From Melanopsichium pennsylvanicum (taxonomy: Eukaryota > Basidiomycota > Ustilaginomycetes > Ustilaginales), in NCBI GenBank assembly GCA_900208305.1, contig OAPG01000002.1:186001-250000 (forward strand): DNA of 64,000 nucleotides. The letters are read 5' to 3'. The translations under genes were made by a program, and so were the position numbers. Under the pieces are notes generated by a model, which ran no database searches, was not told where the DNA came from, and saw only the letters and a program-made list of their open reading frames with translations. Positions 1-10,898 of this stretch are shown here, one piece after another; the stretch's first letter is position 1; every line of letters starts with the position of its first letter.

Positions 1-3000
1 GGTTTTCGTTTTTGTTAGGGTTAACTGTTTTTATTTTTCATTTTCTTGACAAAAGTCAGCTCCTATTGGATGCAGGAGAGGACGCTGGTTTGAGATTGCT
101 ATCTGTCTCGCCCTGTCCCGGTCTTTGCTTCTTCGACAGAGTGGTGTGCTGCAATTTTACCTATCATGCCCAAGAGTTGGAAACAAGACGGCGTTTTACA
201 AGACATTAAAACATGTCACCACACACCCTTGGGTTCAGTTGTTTGATTTGGTGTCGGTTTCATTAACCAAACCGTGCAAGCAAAGTGTCAGGCCTGGAGT
301 AGAGTAACAAAAATTGTTCCTCTCTGCAAGTTGACAACAGATGAGCTCGGTGACCGAGTCTGGTACATACACTATGATGATGACTTGCCTCACTTTTGTC
401 GCGGATAGAAGATATACCTGTCCGAGCCAGATTTGTGTAGAATCATTCCAAAACGAAGAAGAAAGAGGAAAAGACTTGTCCGTGGATTTGATAATATTCA
501 ATAGTTAGGGTTACCCATCGCTGAAAAGCGAGCACGGTCGGAACACTGTAACAGACAAAGGCTCCCATATAAGAGAAAAGCGGTCGAGCCGAACTCTTCC
601 TTTTATCTTGATATTTTCTTGGATTTTTCTCATGCTTTTTGGGGCCCAGCTGCCAAATCTCGCTTCGAACAGGCGAACCATAGATTGGCTTCAGTCCCGG
701 CCCCCTCTCCCGTGCCAAAATGGTACACAGCCCATATAAGACACCACCTCAGACGGTCTTCAAGAGATCTGGACAAATATGCGCTAAAAGCTGACCTGAT
801 GCTCCAAGCAAGACCGTGAGAACAATCCCGGCTGCTGCTCATCCGGTCTGCTCAACATTCGCTCTCGCAAGACACACTCTCTTGCTGCCATGAAACGCCT
901 CCAACAAGCTTGATTGGTCCAAGCTTTGCACCGGAGCATTGGCTCACTACTGTGATGCTACTGTAAGCGAAATTCTCTCGCTTTCCTCTTTGAGCAGCTC
1001 GCCCTACAGAGTCGTTGGTTCGTCGTATATGCTGCACAGTCAAGGTCAACTGCCACAGTCGGGAGTGTTCAACCTTAGACAGATCTGGTCTGCTTCGAAT
1101 CCTGGCTGCTGCCACACCTACATTCACGCTGTACAACTTGTGTCATGTCGAGGCTGTCACGCGCGGAACATAGGCTCGAAACCGGTCCAACTCAGTTCAA
1201 ACAATTCGAGGTCGAGGCTAAGTTAGCGTCACTCTGTCATTGTAGGGTCATAGCGCCACGTCAAGCAAACGCTCACTTACTCTAACTCACTGTGCTGTGC
1301 GTGTCTCGGTCACAACTTGGGCGGCGTGAGTATTGGTACTCGGTGCTAAATAGACAAGATCAACGGTCGTTAGTCAAGGAGAATCGAGTCGGGCGGCAAT
1401 TTAGGTATACCTTTTTGTTGATGGCATCAGTTCTATGCTGGCACTCCTTGGCGCGTTCGGTGATTTGCAGCAAGCCTGGTACAATGGGGCACATTTCTTC
1501 GCAACCGTCAATCCGAGGCCACCTCGTTTCAATTACACTACCTTCTATGCAAGATCTGACTCCAGATTGCTGAATGAATTCCTTCCCCCGCCCTGAGCCT
1601 AACTTATGTCCATTTTGAGGCACCGTCCTGCAAGTGCGCTGTGACACTTTGCAGCATCTTCGTCCAGATTCGAAGGACAAACCAATTTCGGATGCTGCCC
1701 GCGACATTCGGGGTGCGTGGGAGGTCAAGCGAGCAGCTCCGAATAGGGGTAGAACGATTCAGCTGGACAGAGCCGAAGTGGCGGTGGGAACGCATGGCAC
1801 CATGGGCGGCGAAACTGTACTAGAGCACAGCAGGGAGGGTCAAAAGGAAGGTGATCATGCGACTTGTTCAGCCTTGCTACGACTCTTCGAAGGCAATCAT
1901 GCAACTCCCCATCATTCTCTAAGTGGAACATTCTCTGTCGAGGTCAACGCCGCCGATGTCAAAACTATGATGGATCACTCGGAGAATGTCCAGTTCAACT
2001 TGAAGCGCTAAGCGTCACTAGTCTAGGCAGCACTGCAGAGGTACGAACAACTGGAGCAGAGTCAAGTTTGATGCAATTTTTGTGCATCTTCTGATAGCTA
2101 CGCGAGACAGGCTTGGTATCAAATCAATCTTCCCGAGCTGACTGTCATAGCAATTCATTTTATTTTACTGTCATCGCTCCTCGTGGTCTTTTGTCCGTTT
2201 TGCAAAGAGCCGGAAGGCTTGATCAGCTCAAACAGCAAGCTGTCGGCGGCCGGAAGAGCTGTCCGAGCATGGACAAAAATGAAGCCGCTAGTCCAAAATC
2301 GATGCCCGTTCATGTGGGAAAAGGGTGTCCGACCATGCGACTACTGCTTAAGCGAGACCATAGTGTGGTTTGTCTTACATCCTCGAAATTTTCACGGACC
2401 GCGAGAGGATCCGACCCTATTTCTTGACCGCTGACCTTGGTCCACGTGTATCTTCTGTCTCAGCATTGAGCCAGAAGGTCTCGACGTTTCGCCATCTAGA
2501 CAGGTATCGAGGCAGGTTGCACAAGATACGGGCTTTGCGTCCTTGGTCTACATCGATAAAAGCGAGGGTCGCAAGCCAGTCAAAGCTTCGCACTTTCCTT
2601 TCGTTGGTAGGCCTCCAGAGCATGAGCGCAGATCAGTCGTCTGTCTCTTTGCTCTCATCAGTGCACCTTGGTTTCTGCCAACCGAGATCTTGGTCTCAAT
2701 CTCTTCGAAGTACAGTCCGACAGCTCCGTCAGCGACCCTATCATCGCCTTATGTGGCTGTCGACCAGCTTTTCAGCAAGGTGATGGCGGCCGGAGCGGAC
2801 CATTTCTTCGCCTGTCCTGTATAATCCATGATCGCGGCAAGGGGCGCTTTGACTAGCCAAGCAGTCACCGACAACCAAGAGTCTGTCTCTCTTCGAGGGT
2901 GTCGTCCTGTTTGGCGAACAGAAGCCCCTCTCAGTGCTGATGCCTCCGTTTCTCCTGTCGGCAGTCATGCTTCAATGGATAGTGGACCGACCGACACTGT

Positions 3001-3560
3001 AGTCGCTAACTCCATGTCCTGCCATCACAGACGGCGAGCGCCTCTATGGCGTCCACTTCAACTTGCCTGGACTCCATTGTGATGCTCGTCAAGCTCGTCA
3101 ACGGAGGCAGATATGCACCTTGATCTTGTTCGTCCACCTAACTCACCGCTTCGGTGGCAGCTCCAGCAAATGTGATTGATGCTGATCACCAGCTGACGTT
3201 CATCTTGGGTTCTTTACCGCTCGGCTATGTTGATTTCGGTCATGCATACATCCTCATTTAACGTCCTTTGTAGTTCTAGTCGTTTCTTGGACTTCAGCTC
3301 CTCGCGATGACTGTGATTCATAGAAGAGCATTCGTCACAGCTTGATGCCATGTTTCATGAGTCTGACGTTGGTTCGACGTCGCAGTAAACTCGTTGAATT
3401 GACCGTTTTCGGTGGCAAGGGAAAGCTGGCAGCTAGACTGAGACACGCACTTGCCGCCAAAGCCGTTTTCCAGGGTCGTACAAACTTAGAAAGTTAATTG
3501 ATGGAGGGATTGGAAATAATATGATATCATATCTTATATAGAATCCGTATGCACGGATGT
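1..3560. other. Gene-free region upstream of the tRNA gene
   Basis: No reading frame here is longer than about 140 codons, and none resembles a protein family I recognise; stops are frequent in all six frames. The composition looks like ordinary mixed intergenic DNA, not satellite or transposon sequence. Single TTAGGG hexamers occur at 15-20 and 505-510 but are not in an array, so they do not indicate a telomere. It could be long regulatory DNA, a non-coding transcript or decayed sequence; nothing visible decides between these. Confidence 0.55.
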
Positions 3561-3665
3561 GGGCCAATCGTATAGTGGCTTATTATGCTGTCTTAGGGCT
3601 TTACCTCCATTCAGGTGGATGCACTAAGTTGACAGAGGTCCCCGGTTCGATTCCGGGTTGGCCCC
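3561..3665 (+). tRNA. tRNA-Pro (anticodon AGG) with a 31-nt intron
   Basis: A full cloverleaf can be drawn. The 7-bp acceptor stem pairs GGGCCAA (3561-3567) with TTGGCCC (3658-3664), with discriminator C at 3665. The anticodon stem pairs CTGTC (3588-3592) with GACAG (3631-3635). The T-arm carries a perfect B box, GGTTCGATTCC. With an intron at 3599-3629 the mature loop reads TTAGGGT, so anticodon AGG is at 3595-3597 and the intron sits after position 37, its canonical eukaryotic place. Inside the intron, CCT (3604-3606) can pair with the anticodon and CTAAG (3624-3628) with CTTAG (3592-3596), as expected for a nuclear pre-tRNA. The mature tRNA would be 74 nt before CCA addition. Confidence 0.93.
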
Positions 3666-3671
3666 GTTCCA

Positions 3672-3677
3672 TTTTTT
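3672..3677 (+). terminator. RNA polymerase III terminator of tRNA-Pro
   Basis: A run of six T starts seven bases after the discriminator base, the usual position and form of a Pol III stop signal. A longer T-rich tract at about 3699-3719 could act as backup. Confidence 0.8.
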
Positions 3678-4910
3678 AAATTCTTGTCTTTTAGGATGTT
3701 TTTTTTTCTTTTTTTTTCTCCCTTAAATTTTGCTATTTCTTATAAGCGCCGAGTCGACAGCCGTGCCTTTTCGAACTCTCGACGCCTCCATGATAAAGAA
3801 AAGGTAGGCTCAGAGACAGCCTGAAAACCGGCAGCAGCATGACAAGTGATCCCTGGGCTTTTCGATCACAGATGCTGCCGTACATATACATGCAGACTTG
3901 CCAAAAATTTGCTTGTGCAAATACAAGTTCCCAATGACAAGGTATCGATCTCCGATTTCCCAAGACAAGGATGGAGTCCTGCTTGCAGGGCACAGGATAC
4001 CGGCGCAGCGCCTGCGCAAACGCGTCTTTGATGTGGGTCGAATGTTCGAGGAATGTCAAACACTGCAGACTTAATACACGCTTTCCCCTTCCGAACGCCG
4101 TCAACCTGATATGACACGTAACGAGCGTCGTGCTCATGTGCCGCTTTCGTATGTGTGTTCCCGCACAAATCCAGGCGAACAGGAACCAGTGTCGTGAGCG
4201 TGTCTCCAGCAGAATTGTCGATCATCCTTTCGCTTCGCTTTGCAAACCAGAATTATTGCCCCTGTAGGCGAGAAGATGTTGTCGTGAGGAGACTCAAGGG
4301 ATGGACGAGCGTCGAAGCGAGGCTGTCAACAGTCTTCCTTCGGAGAGACGATCATGCTGCGCTTCAGTTGATTGCCGGGACTCGATCGAGTATCTATCTG
4401 TTATACAGTACTTACACGTGACAGAGTCCGCTGCCCTAAAGAGTCCACGCAGATGCCCAGTTCGCTGATGGCCTGGCAAACAAAAAGGAGGAAGAATCGC
4501 AAGACGTAATAGTGCAGACACTGCAATTAGCTCGCATATATGGTGATGAGCAAACATAAACAACGGTCGACCTCTGACTCCTCATCTACGCCTCGCCCCC
4601 GGACGGCCACGACAGACGCCTGTCGTTCCTTCAAACATCCTGCGGGCAAGCTTTCCCAACCAGGAAAAGGACAATATTGAATAAAAGACACCGGAAGGTC
4701 TTGAAGGTTCAAGAGGCAGCCCTTCCTCTTCACCTTCCTCCGATCTTCCCCTTCCGCTCCTTGTCACCATCTTATCCCCACCTGATTCTTGCCTTCACTG
4801 TTCCCGAAGACCCAGCCATCGTCTTCACCTTGCTGAGTCCGACACAATCACCAGTTTCAACTATCACCACCTCTTTGTCAAACTATCGAGGAAGTAGTAG
4901 GCCAGTAATC
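3678..4910. other. Intergenic region and promoter of the secreted-protein gene
   Basis: Only short unrecognised reading frames are present on either strand. The T-rich tract just after the tRNA is at about 3699-3719. From about 4720 the plus strand becomes rich in C and T, as is common in leaders of highly expressed fungal genes, and this leads to the start codon at 4911. No clear TATA box is seen. Confidence 0.5.
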
Positions 4911-5885
4911 ATGAAGGGAACTTTCCTCGCAAGCTCGGCGACGGCCTTGGTGGCCATGCTGGCGGTCTCAACCACCCTGGCTGTTCCTGTCGAGAAGCGA
5001 CTGTAAGCATCAAAAGCAACGAAACTTCACTACGCATCATTCCGCCCACAACTTCATGATCCGCACACATAAGCACCGAAGACTGACCTCACTCTCTCTT
5101 GTATCGCTTCCGATGCGCGCAGCATGATGGCCCTGTCACTCCAAGCCTCTCCCACTTTGCCCTCTCTGAGCCTGGGCGAACTCATCCCCACTCCGACGCT
5201 TCCTCCGATCGCCAGTGAGATCCAATCTGTGGTCACCTCGGTGATTGACGGCGTCACCAAACTCATTACTACTACGATCCCTTCTCCGACTCTTCCTGCC
5301 GAGCTTCAAGACTCACTACCAAGCGCGACGCTCTCCGTGGCCGTATCAGGTCCCACCCCACCTCCCCAGGTCGAAGTGCTCGCCAACCTCGCTCAAGGAG
5401 CGCTGAATGCCTTGCCCTCAATGCTCATGAAGAACCTTCAAGACATCCAGTCCATGGCTTCCTCTGCGATTGCCGCTGCTGCTACCGCCACCGTCACCCC
5501 AATCCCGACCGAATATACCACCATCGAAAATGGTAAGGAGTGCACCAAAACGTCTTTGGTCACGCCAGCCCAGACGCTTGCAACAGCCGCCAGTGGTGTC
5601 ATTAACCCTCTGAGCATTCTGGTGAGCGGCTTGCCGCAACCAACTGGAGTGGTGGGTGGGGCGACTTCCATCATCGGAGACATTACGAGTGCATTGACGC
5701 TGCCTAGCCTGCCATTGCCGACTAGTTTGCTGCCGCTGCTGGGCAAAACGCAATTGCCAGAGATCGATCTGCCAGGATTACTTGGCGACAAGCAGAACAC
5801 CTGCATCAAAGATGCGCAGGGAAACCAAGTTGGACTATGCGGCAGTGGACCTCTCATCAACGATAGCGAGACTCTCGCTCTGTAG
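4911..5885 (+). CDS. Secreted protein of unknown function, one intron
   Basis: Exon 1 is 4911-5002 and exon 2 is 5123-5885. The 120-nt intron has donor GTAAGC and acceptor GCGCAG, and the splice keeps frame (exon 1 ends at phase 2). The product is about 284 residues. It begins with a classical signal peptide: Lys at position 3, a hydrophobic Ala/Val/Leu core, then AVPVEKR near residues 24-30. The KR pair suggests Kex2 cleavage, with mature protein from about residue 31. The rest is rich in Pro, Thr, Ser, Leu and Ala, with recurrent PTLP-like motifs and only three Cys residues, and no transmembrane segment or GPI signal is evident. I do not recognise the family. In a plant-associated fungus it could be an effector or a cell-surface protein, which is inference from secretion alone. 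The next genes on either side are unrelated. Confidence 0.8.
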
Positions 5886-7333
5886 ACCACCTGAACCCTC
5901 GGATGGATCTCACAGTGACACAAATGAACTCGTCGAACCACAGCGTTCAAACCGCTCAGGTCCGAGCATTATTACAAGGCATACAGATTTGCCTCTCACC
6001 AACTCTACACGTTCTTTACGGATACACTTGACAAATAGTACAGCAATCGCTCGAGGGATATGACCCAACAAAAGGGCCTCGAACCAGAAGCGAGAGGTGG
6101 CCTTTCTCACTCACGCTCTTTCACATTGTCTTTTCATATAGCTACGGAAACACTGCCCCGATCGTCTTTTTGTTTCGAATGGTACGAGACTGGAATGAAG
6201 AAGAGTTGAGCCTGTATGATAACGCAGTTATGCGTTATGTTGACCTCTTCATTATGAGGCCCTGGTAAATGGCGTCCATTTTCGGCACCTGCTTATGTTG
6301 ACGTTGTCGACTTACCAGCATGGACAATTCTGGAATTTCAGAAGTCAGAAGAGAAGGCTGGCGCCGAAATCCATGCTTTCAAGAGACTGGTACACGGGAT
6401 CCAGTCATGACTCCATGGGAATCAAACACACCGTTGAAGGGAAAATCGAGCGACAGTACTTTATCTGAACCAGACTCGAAGCTGGCCAGGCTGATATTCC
6501 ATGGTTACGCGGAGGCTTCGACCGTTGTTGCCGAACGCCGGTGAGGTGTTGAGACCGCGTTTGAGTGGGGTCATGTGCCGGCATTTGCCATGTTGACCCC
6601 ACAAATCCAAAGATTTGGCTTTCTCTGTCTTCCTTTTTGTTTTTTCATCTGGAATTCAGCCCTCATCACGGGGATGTCTCAGATCCTTTAACGGTACCTC
6701 CAAGGAATCTAGGAAACTGTATGCAGTTAAAATCGATGCAGAAGGGTGCTACCCCCGTGCCATCCTTGATCGCTAGCAAAATGATGTTGTCGATGCCGCG
6801 GAAAAAATATTCAGCACTCTTTCAAGCTCTGCCGCCGCTCCGCGCCCTCCACCGCTCTTCCAATCGACCGGTGTGCCGGGAACTTGACCGCTAATACAGC
6901 CGTGCTGACGGCCTCCTCTCCACACTTTCCCAACCCCAGTCGCCTCTCGGTTGAACCAGTCTCCGTAGTCCCATCCTGACAACGAATCACAGATGCTCAA
7001 TCCAGGCGTCCCTAAGCCACGCACTCTGGTGCTACCTGATACTCCTTGATCTCATGGGCGGAGCGTCCTGTAGGTCGCCTCTACCCTTGTTGTTCTCTCC
7101 GCGACTCTTGAGCTCAAATTTCCTTCCTGTCTGGACCCTCACTCCACTCCGCGCACCCATCTCACCTCCTTCTCAATCATCCAAACGTGTTCCTGACTTC
7201 CCGATCTCCTCGCCGTCCACATCAAGGAAGCTTCGATCGCATCTTCTTCCCTTCGTAAATCGACAACATCGAGCATTTAGCGCCGTCTCTTTCTCGATAT
7301 ACCGTCCATTCTTGAGCTGCGATACCTCGCAAG
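5886..7333. other. Intergenic region
   Basis: Short reading frames occur on both strands, none longer than about 110 codons and none with recognisable similarity. The last 200 bases before 7334 are C/T-rich and are probably the leader of the acyl-CoA synthetase gene. Nothing else is seen. Confidence 0.5.
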
Positions 7334-9366
7334 ATGACCTCTCCTGGCTCTTCTCCCGGCGCTAAGCCCAAAAGAACGATTCCTGAAGACTTCAAGGGTG
7401 ACAAGGATGACCTTGTCCCTTTCGAAAAGGTTGATGCTCTTCTCACTGCCAAAGGTAGTATGCTGGAGACCGAAGTGAGATTCGTCAATGGTAGACTCAC
7501 CACTTGTTGGAAGCAGCTGCCCCAGTCCGTGCGCGATCTATGGATGTCTTCTTATTCTGTAAGTGTTTGATTCTCTCACTCTGACTCAATCATCTACATT
7601 TGTGTCCTCACTGACGGCTCGGATGATGACATTGATAATGTTGACAGAACTTTGGCTCGAATCCCTGCATCGCCGCCGAAGGCGAATCTCACACCTACGC
7701 CGAGGTCCACAAGCGCGCTCTCCTCACTGCCACATGGCTCTCTCGCCAATTCTCAGTCAAGAAGGGCGATCGAGTCGCCATCGTCGGGCGCAACCACGTC
7801 GAGTTTGTGGTTGCCTTCTTCGCCGTGCACCTGCTCGGAGCAGTTCCTGCGCTTGTCAACGCTTTCCTTCCTGGTCAAGGAATCTATGACTGCATCCGTG
7901 ACGTGGGTTGCAAAGCTGCCCTCTTCGATGTCGAGCGATTCCGCAGATTGCGCGACGCTGACACCGATTTCGTCAAGAAGCTCTTTGGACCGGCCGGTCC
8001 TGACTGTGTCGACGACTTTGGCTGCACCCCTGGTGCTCACAGTGGCCTCAGCGGTGTTGCTGTATTCCCTCGTGCCATTGGCGGGATCCTTCCCGAGAAC
8101 GAGCGCGAGTTCGCTGGTGGTAAAGGTGGAGACAAGGTCTTCGACGCGCACGAGTTGGACAAGAAGTTTTCTTCCACAGCTCAAGGCGCCGATGCCATTC
8201 CCAAGATCGACGTTAAGCCAGAGGACATGGCCTCTGTCCTCTACACCTCTGGTACCACTGGCAAGCCAAAGGGTGTAGCTGCCACCCAACGCCAGTTCCT
8301 CTCGGCTGGTCTCAATTCCGGCTACACCACAGCCCGAGCTTACGTTCGCCGTGGAATAGCTCCTCCCGTTCCTGAATCCGACGACGAGCAGGCTTCCACT
8401 TTCCTCCTCATCCCCCTTTTCCACTCGACCGGTATTCAATCCGGTTTATGCCCAAGTATGTCTCGAGGGTACAAAGTGTGCTTGATGCCAAAATACGATA
8501 TGGACGAAGCAGCCAAGATCATTCAGGAGCAAAAAGTTCAAATTATCCTCGGAATCGGGTTTATGGTTCGCGAAATTGTGCTGAGTGGCTACGACCTTCC
8601 TTCGCTTCAGGTCCTCTCTCACGGTGGTGCGTCCAGTGCCAAGGAGATCCCCGAAGAGAGCAGGGCCAAGATGCCCAACATCCTGGTAGGTCAGGGATAT
8701 GGTAGTACCGAGGTGAACGGTGCCGCTTCAGGTCTCGGAGCGGACGACTACCGACTCCGACCCACTAGCGCTGGAAAGGCTCCCCCCACCATCGACATCC
8801 GCATCATTGAGCCGGATACGCTGCTCGAAGTGGAGAATGGCAAATCTGGCGAGATCTGGATACGCGGTCCCAGTGTAGCACTTGGATACTGGGGCAAGAA
8901 GAAGGCCACCGAAGAAGCATTCACCCGGGACGGCTACTTCCGCACTGGCGATCTTGGACGCAAGGAAGATGATGGATTCATCTACATCATGGACAGATCG
9001 AAGCATATCATCATTCGTGGTGGTGAGAACATCAGTGGTACCGAGGTCGAGACTGCCATCTACTCGGAGCGCAGAATCATCGACTGTGCCGCTGTGCCCA
9101 TTCCAGATGACAGGTTTGGCGAGACCGTAGGTGTGGTCTGTGTACCCAGGAAAGAAAATCAAAAGAAGAACAGACCAACAGAGCAAGATGTCTTGGCGGT
9201 GGCAAGGAAGCTGTTATCAAAGCATGAGGTGCCAGACTTCATCTGGATCAGGGATGAGCCGCTCGAGAGGAACGCCAACGGCAAAGTCGACAAGGCAATT
9301 GTGAAGGAAGCTGCTAGGAAACGACATGCTGAGATGAAGGCTGCCAACACCAAGCCCAAGCTCTAG
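7334..9366 (+). CDS. Acyl-CoA synthetase-like AMP-forming ligase, one intron
   Basis: Exon 1 is 7334-7558 and exon 2 is 7648-9366. The 89-nt intron runs from GTAAGT to TTGACAG at phase 0, giving about 647 residues. This is a class I adenylate-forming enzyme (ANL superfamily). Members activate a carboxylate with ATP and usually transfer it to CoA. The P-loop-like motif SGTTGKPKG lies at about residues 276-284, YGSTE at about 426-430, TGDLG from about 508 and the C-terminal catalytic Lys in ANGKVDK at about 621. Both the large and small domains are complete. There is no carrier-protein or condensation domain, so it is a stand-alone ligase and not a peptide synthetase. The chain ends in PKL, which resembles a non-canonical peroxisomal targeting signal. 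Substrate cannot be read from sequence; medium- or long-chain fatty acid is the likeliest class. Confidence 0.9.
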
Positions 9367-9778
9367 AAATTGGATATAGATCGGAAGTGGATATTGAGGA
9401 CCTTAAATACATAGGTATGTTCACAACTTTACGGAATGCTCGACCAATTTGTCGATGGTCTGCTGTTCTGTGTCTCTCGTGAGTCATAGACCCTGCACAG
9501 AAATGCGCCGTGAGAGAGCAGCTGATATCTGAGTAGGATTTCGTGCGAGTTTGGGTCCAACCGGAATATCATGTTCTGAATTCCTGCACAGAGCGATCGT
9601 GCAAGTGGAGTCACACAAAAGACAGCAGAGAACGTGGCTTGAGTGGGTACAAGTACATATTGGGCGATGAATGCAAAAGGGTGTGTCTAGACACAGGAGT
9701 GTATGCGTGTGAACAAAATGTGACATCCGGAAGCCAGCTAATGTGTGTGATTGTGGAATGGAGATTGCTCGCTGGCAA
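9367..9778. other. Convergent 3-prime region
   Basis: This space lies between the ends of two convergent genes and should hold both polyadenylation regions. No reading frame of interest is seen. Confidence 0.5.
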
Positions 9779-10594
9779 TCACATGAGCATCATATCGTCC
9801 CTGTTGCGACCGTCTTCATCGTCACTGCCGACTGCCGTTGCAGATTCAACCCTCTTGCCTGTCATGGCCTGCACCAATGTCTCTGTTCTATCCCTCACTG
9901 CCAGTCCCATTTCGTTATGCAACACCGCAGCTGCCTCGATGGCCAATGTAAAGATCTGCTCGAACCTCTCTACATGCAATCGTGTTTCGAGCGACGCCAA
10001 TGTGACCTGCTTCGTTCTTGGAAGCACCGCAACTACGACATGCGGCAAATCCATCTCCTCCGCATTCGACAGATCCAACATGGCCGATGTAGAATGGATA
10101 CCGCAGGAAATGGAAGCGACAAAGTCTTGCATGGCAACGCCGGCATCCAGCAGTGCGAGTGTCGAAGCATTGATGGCCGCCGGGAGCACGCCTCCGTCTT
10201 GCTGGTGCACTTGGACAAAGATGTCGATCTGTGATCTTGGGTAAAGATGGGTGTGGATGACGGGCTCGAACGTGGACTTGATGGAAGCGGCGAATTCGAG
10301 CAAGCGCCTGTCCCCACGGTTGCGTCTTCTTCGTTCCATGGAGCCCCACGGTGCTAGAGACACCTCGACGTTGACTGATGCACGGTCATGGATGATGTTT
10401 GCACCTGAGCGAGCTTCTCGTGGACCGAAAACGGTGGCGGAAACGATGGTGAGTCCTTGTGTGATTTGCGCAGAGCCATCAGCTGCTGTGTCTTGAGAAC
10501 CGCCTAGCTGAATGGCGATAGAGCGCAGCTCGTATTGCTTTCGTCCGTCAACGCGAAGTCCTCCTGTATTGAGGAGTTCCACACGTCCTGACAT
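9779..10594 (-). CDS. RRP41: RNA exosome core subunit Rrp41/Ski6
   Basis: An intronless gene of 271 residues, beginning at ATG 10594 with the family-typical opening of a short N-terminus followed by LRVDGRKQYELR. The RNase PH fold is visible throughout. An early segment (GSAQITQGLTIVSATVFGP) matches the first beta strands, and the arginine-rich patch MERRRRNRGDRR follows. Later segments (DIFVQVHQQDGG, PAAINASTLALLDAG) are typical of Rrp41. In eukaryotes this subunit is part of the catalytically inactive six-member ring that threads RNA to Rrp44 and Rrp6, in the nucleus and cytoplasm. The Asp/Glu-rich C-terminal tail is poorly conserved. The gene is divergent from APC2, with 304 bases between start codons, so a shared promoter is likely. 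Confidence 0.92.
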   Translation of the reverse strand: MSGRVELLNTGGLRVDGRKQYELRSIAIQLGGSQDTAADGSAQITQGLTIVSATVFGPREARSGANIIHDRASVNVEVSLAPWGSMERRRRNRGDRRLLEFAASIKSTFEPVIHTHLYPRSQIDIFVQVHQQDGGVLPAAINASTLALLDAGVAMQDFVASISCGIHSTSAMLDLSNAEEMDLPHVVVAVLPRTKQVTLASLETRLHVERFEQIFTLAIEAAAVLHNEMGLAVRDRTETLVQAMTGKRVESATAVGSDDEDGRNRDDMMLM

Positions 10595-10898
10595 GCTCTT
10601 TAGGTAGGAGACTCGATGAAGGTGAACTAGTTCGTTGTCGTGGATTGAGAGAGAGAGAGTTCATAAAGAGGACAAGGTGGAGCAGATTATTTTGATGCCG
10701 CTGCTTCTCAGGAATTTTGATCGGGGCCCCGATATGTTCCGATCCGCCTCCACGCGCCTGGCCAGACCGCTCACTATTCGCCTCAGCTTTGGTGTTGTTC
10801 TTGCTACATCAACACTTTCACGACTCGTGCCGTCACTAGACTCTGTGTGGCCATGGCAAGCAGAGAGATACACCCGCCCATAAACGTCGCCAACAACA
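10595..10898. promoter_or_regulatory. Shared divergent promoter of RRP41 and APC2
   Basis: The 304 bases between two outward-facing start codons must contain both transcription starts. A short GA repeat lies near 10648-10660. No TATA box is obvious on either strand. Confidence 0.55.

Noticed and set aside
15..510. TTAGGG hexamers at 15-20 and 505-510
   Set aside because: Only single copies, not a tandem array, so no telomere can be inferred.
3733..4137. 134-codon minus-strand frame next to the tRNA
   Set aside because: No recognisable motif and no promoter or splice support; other short frames overlap it.
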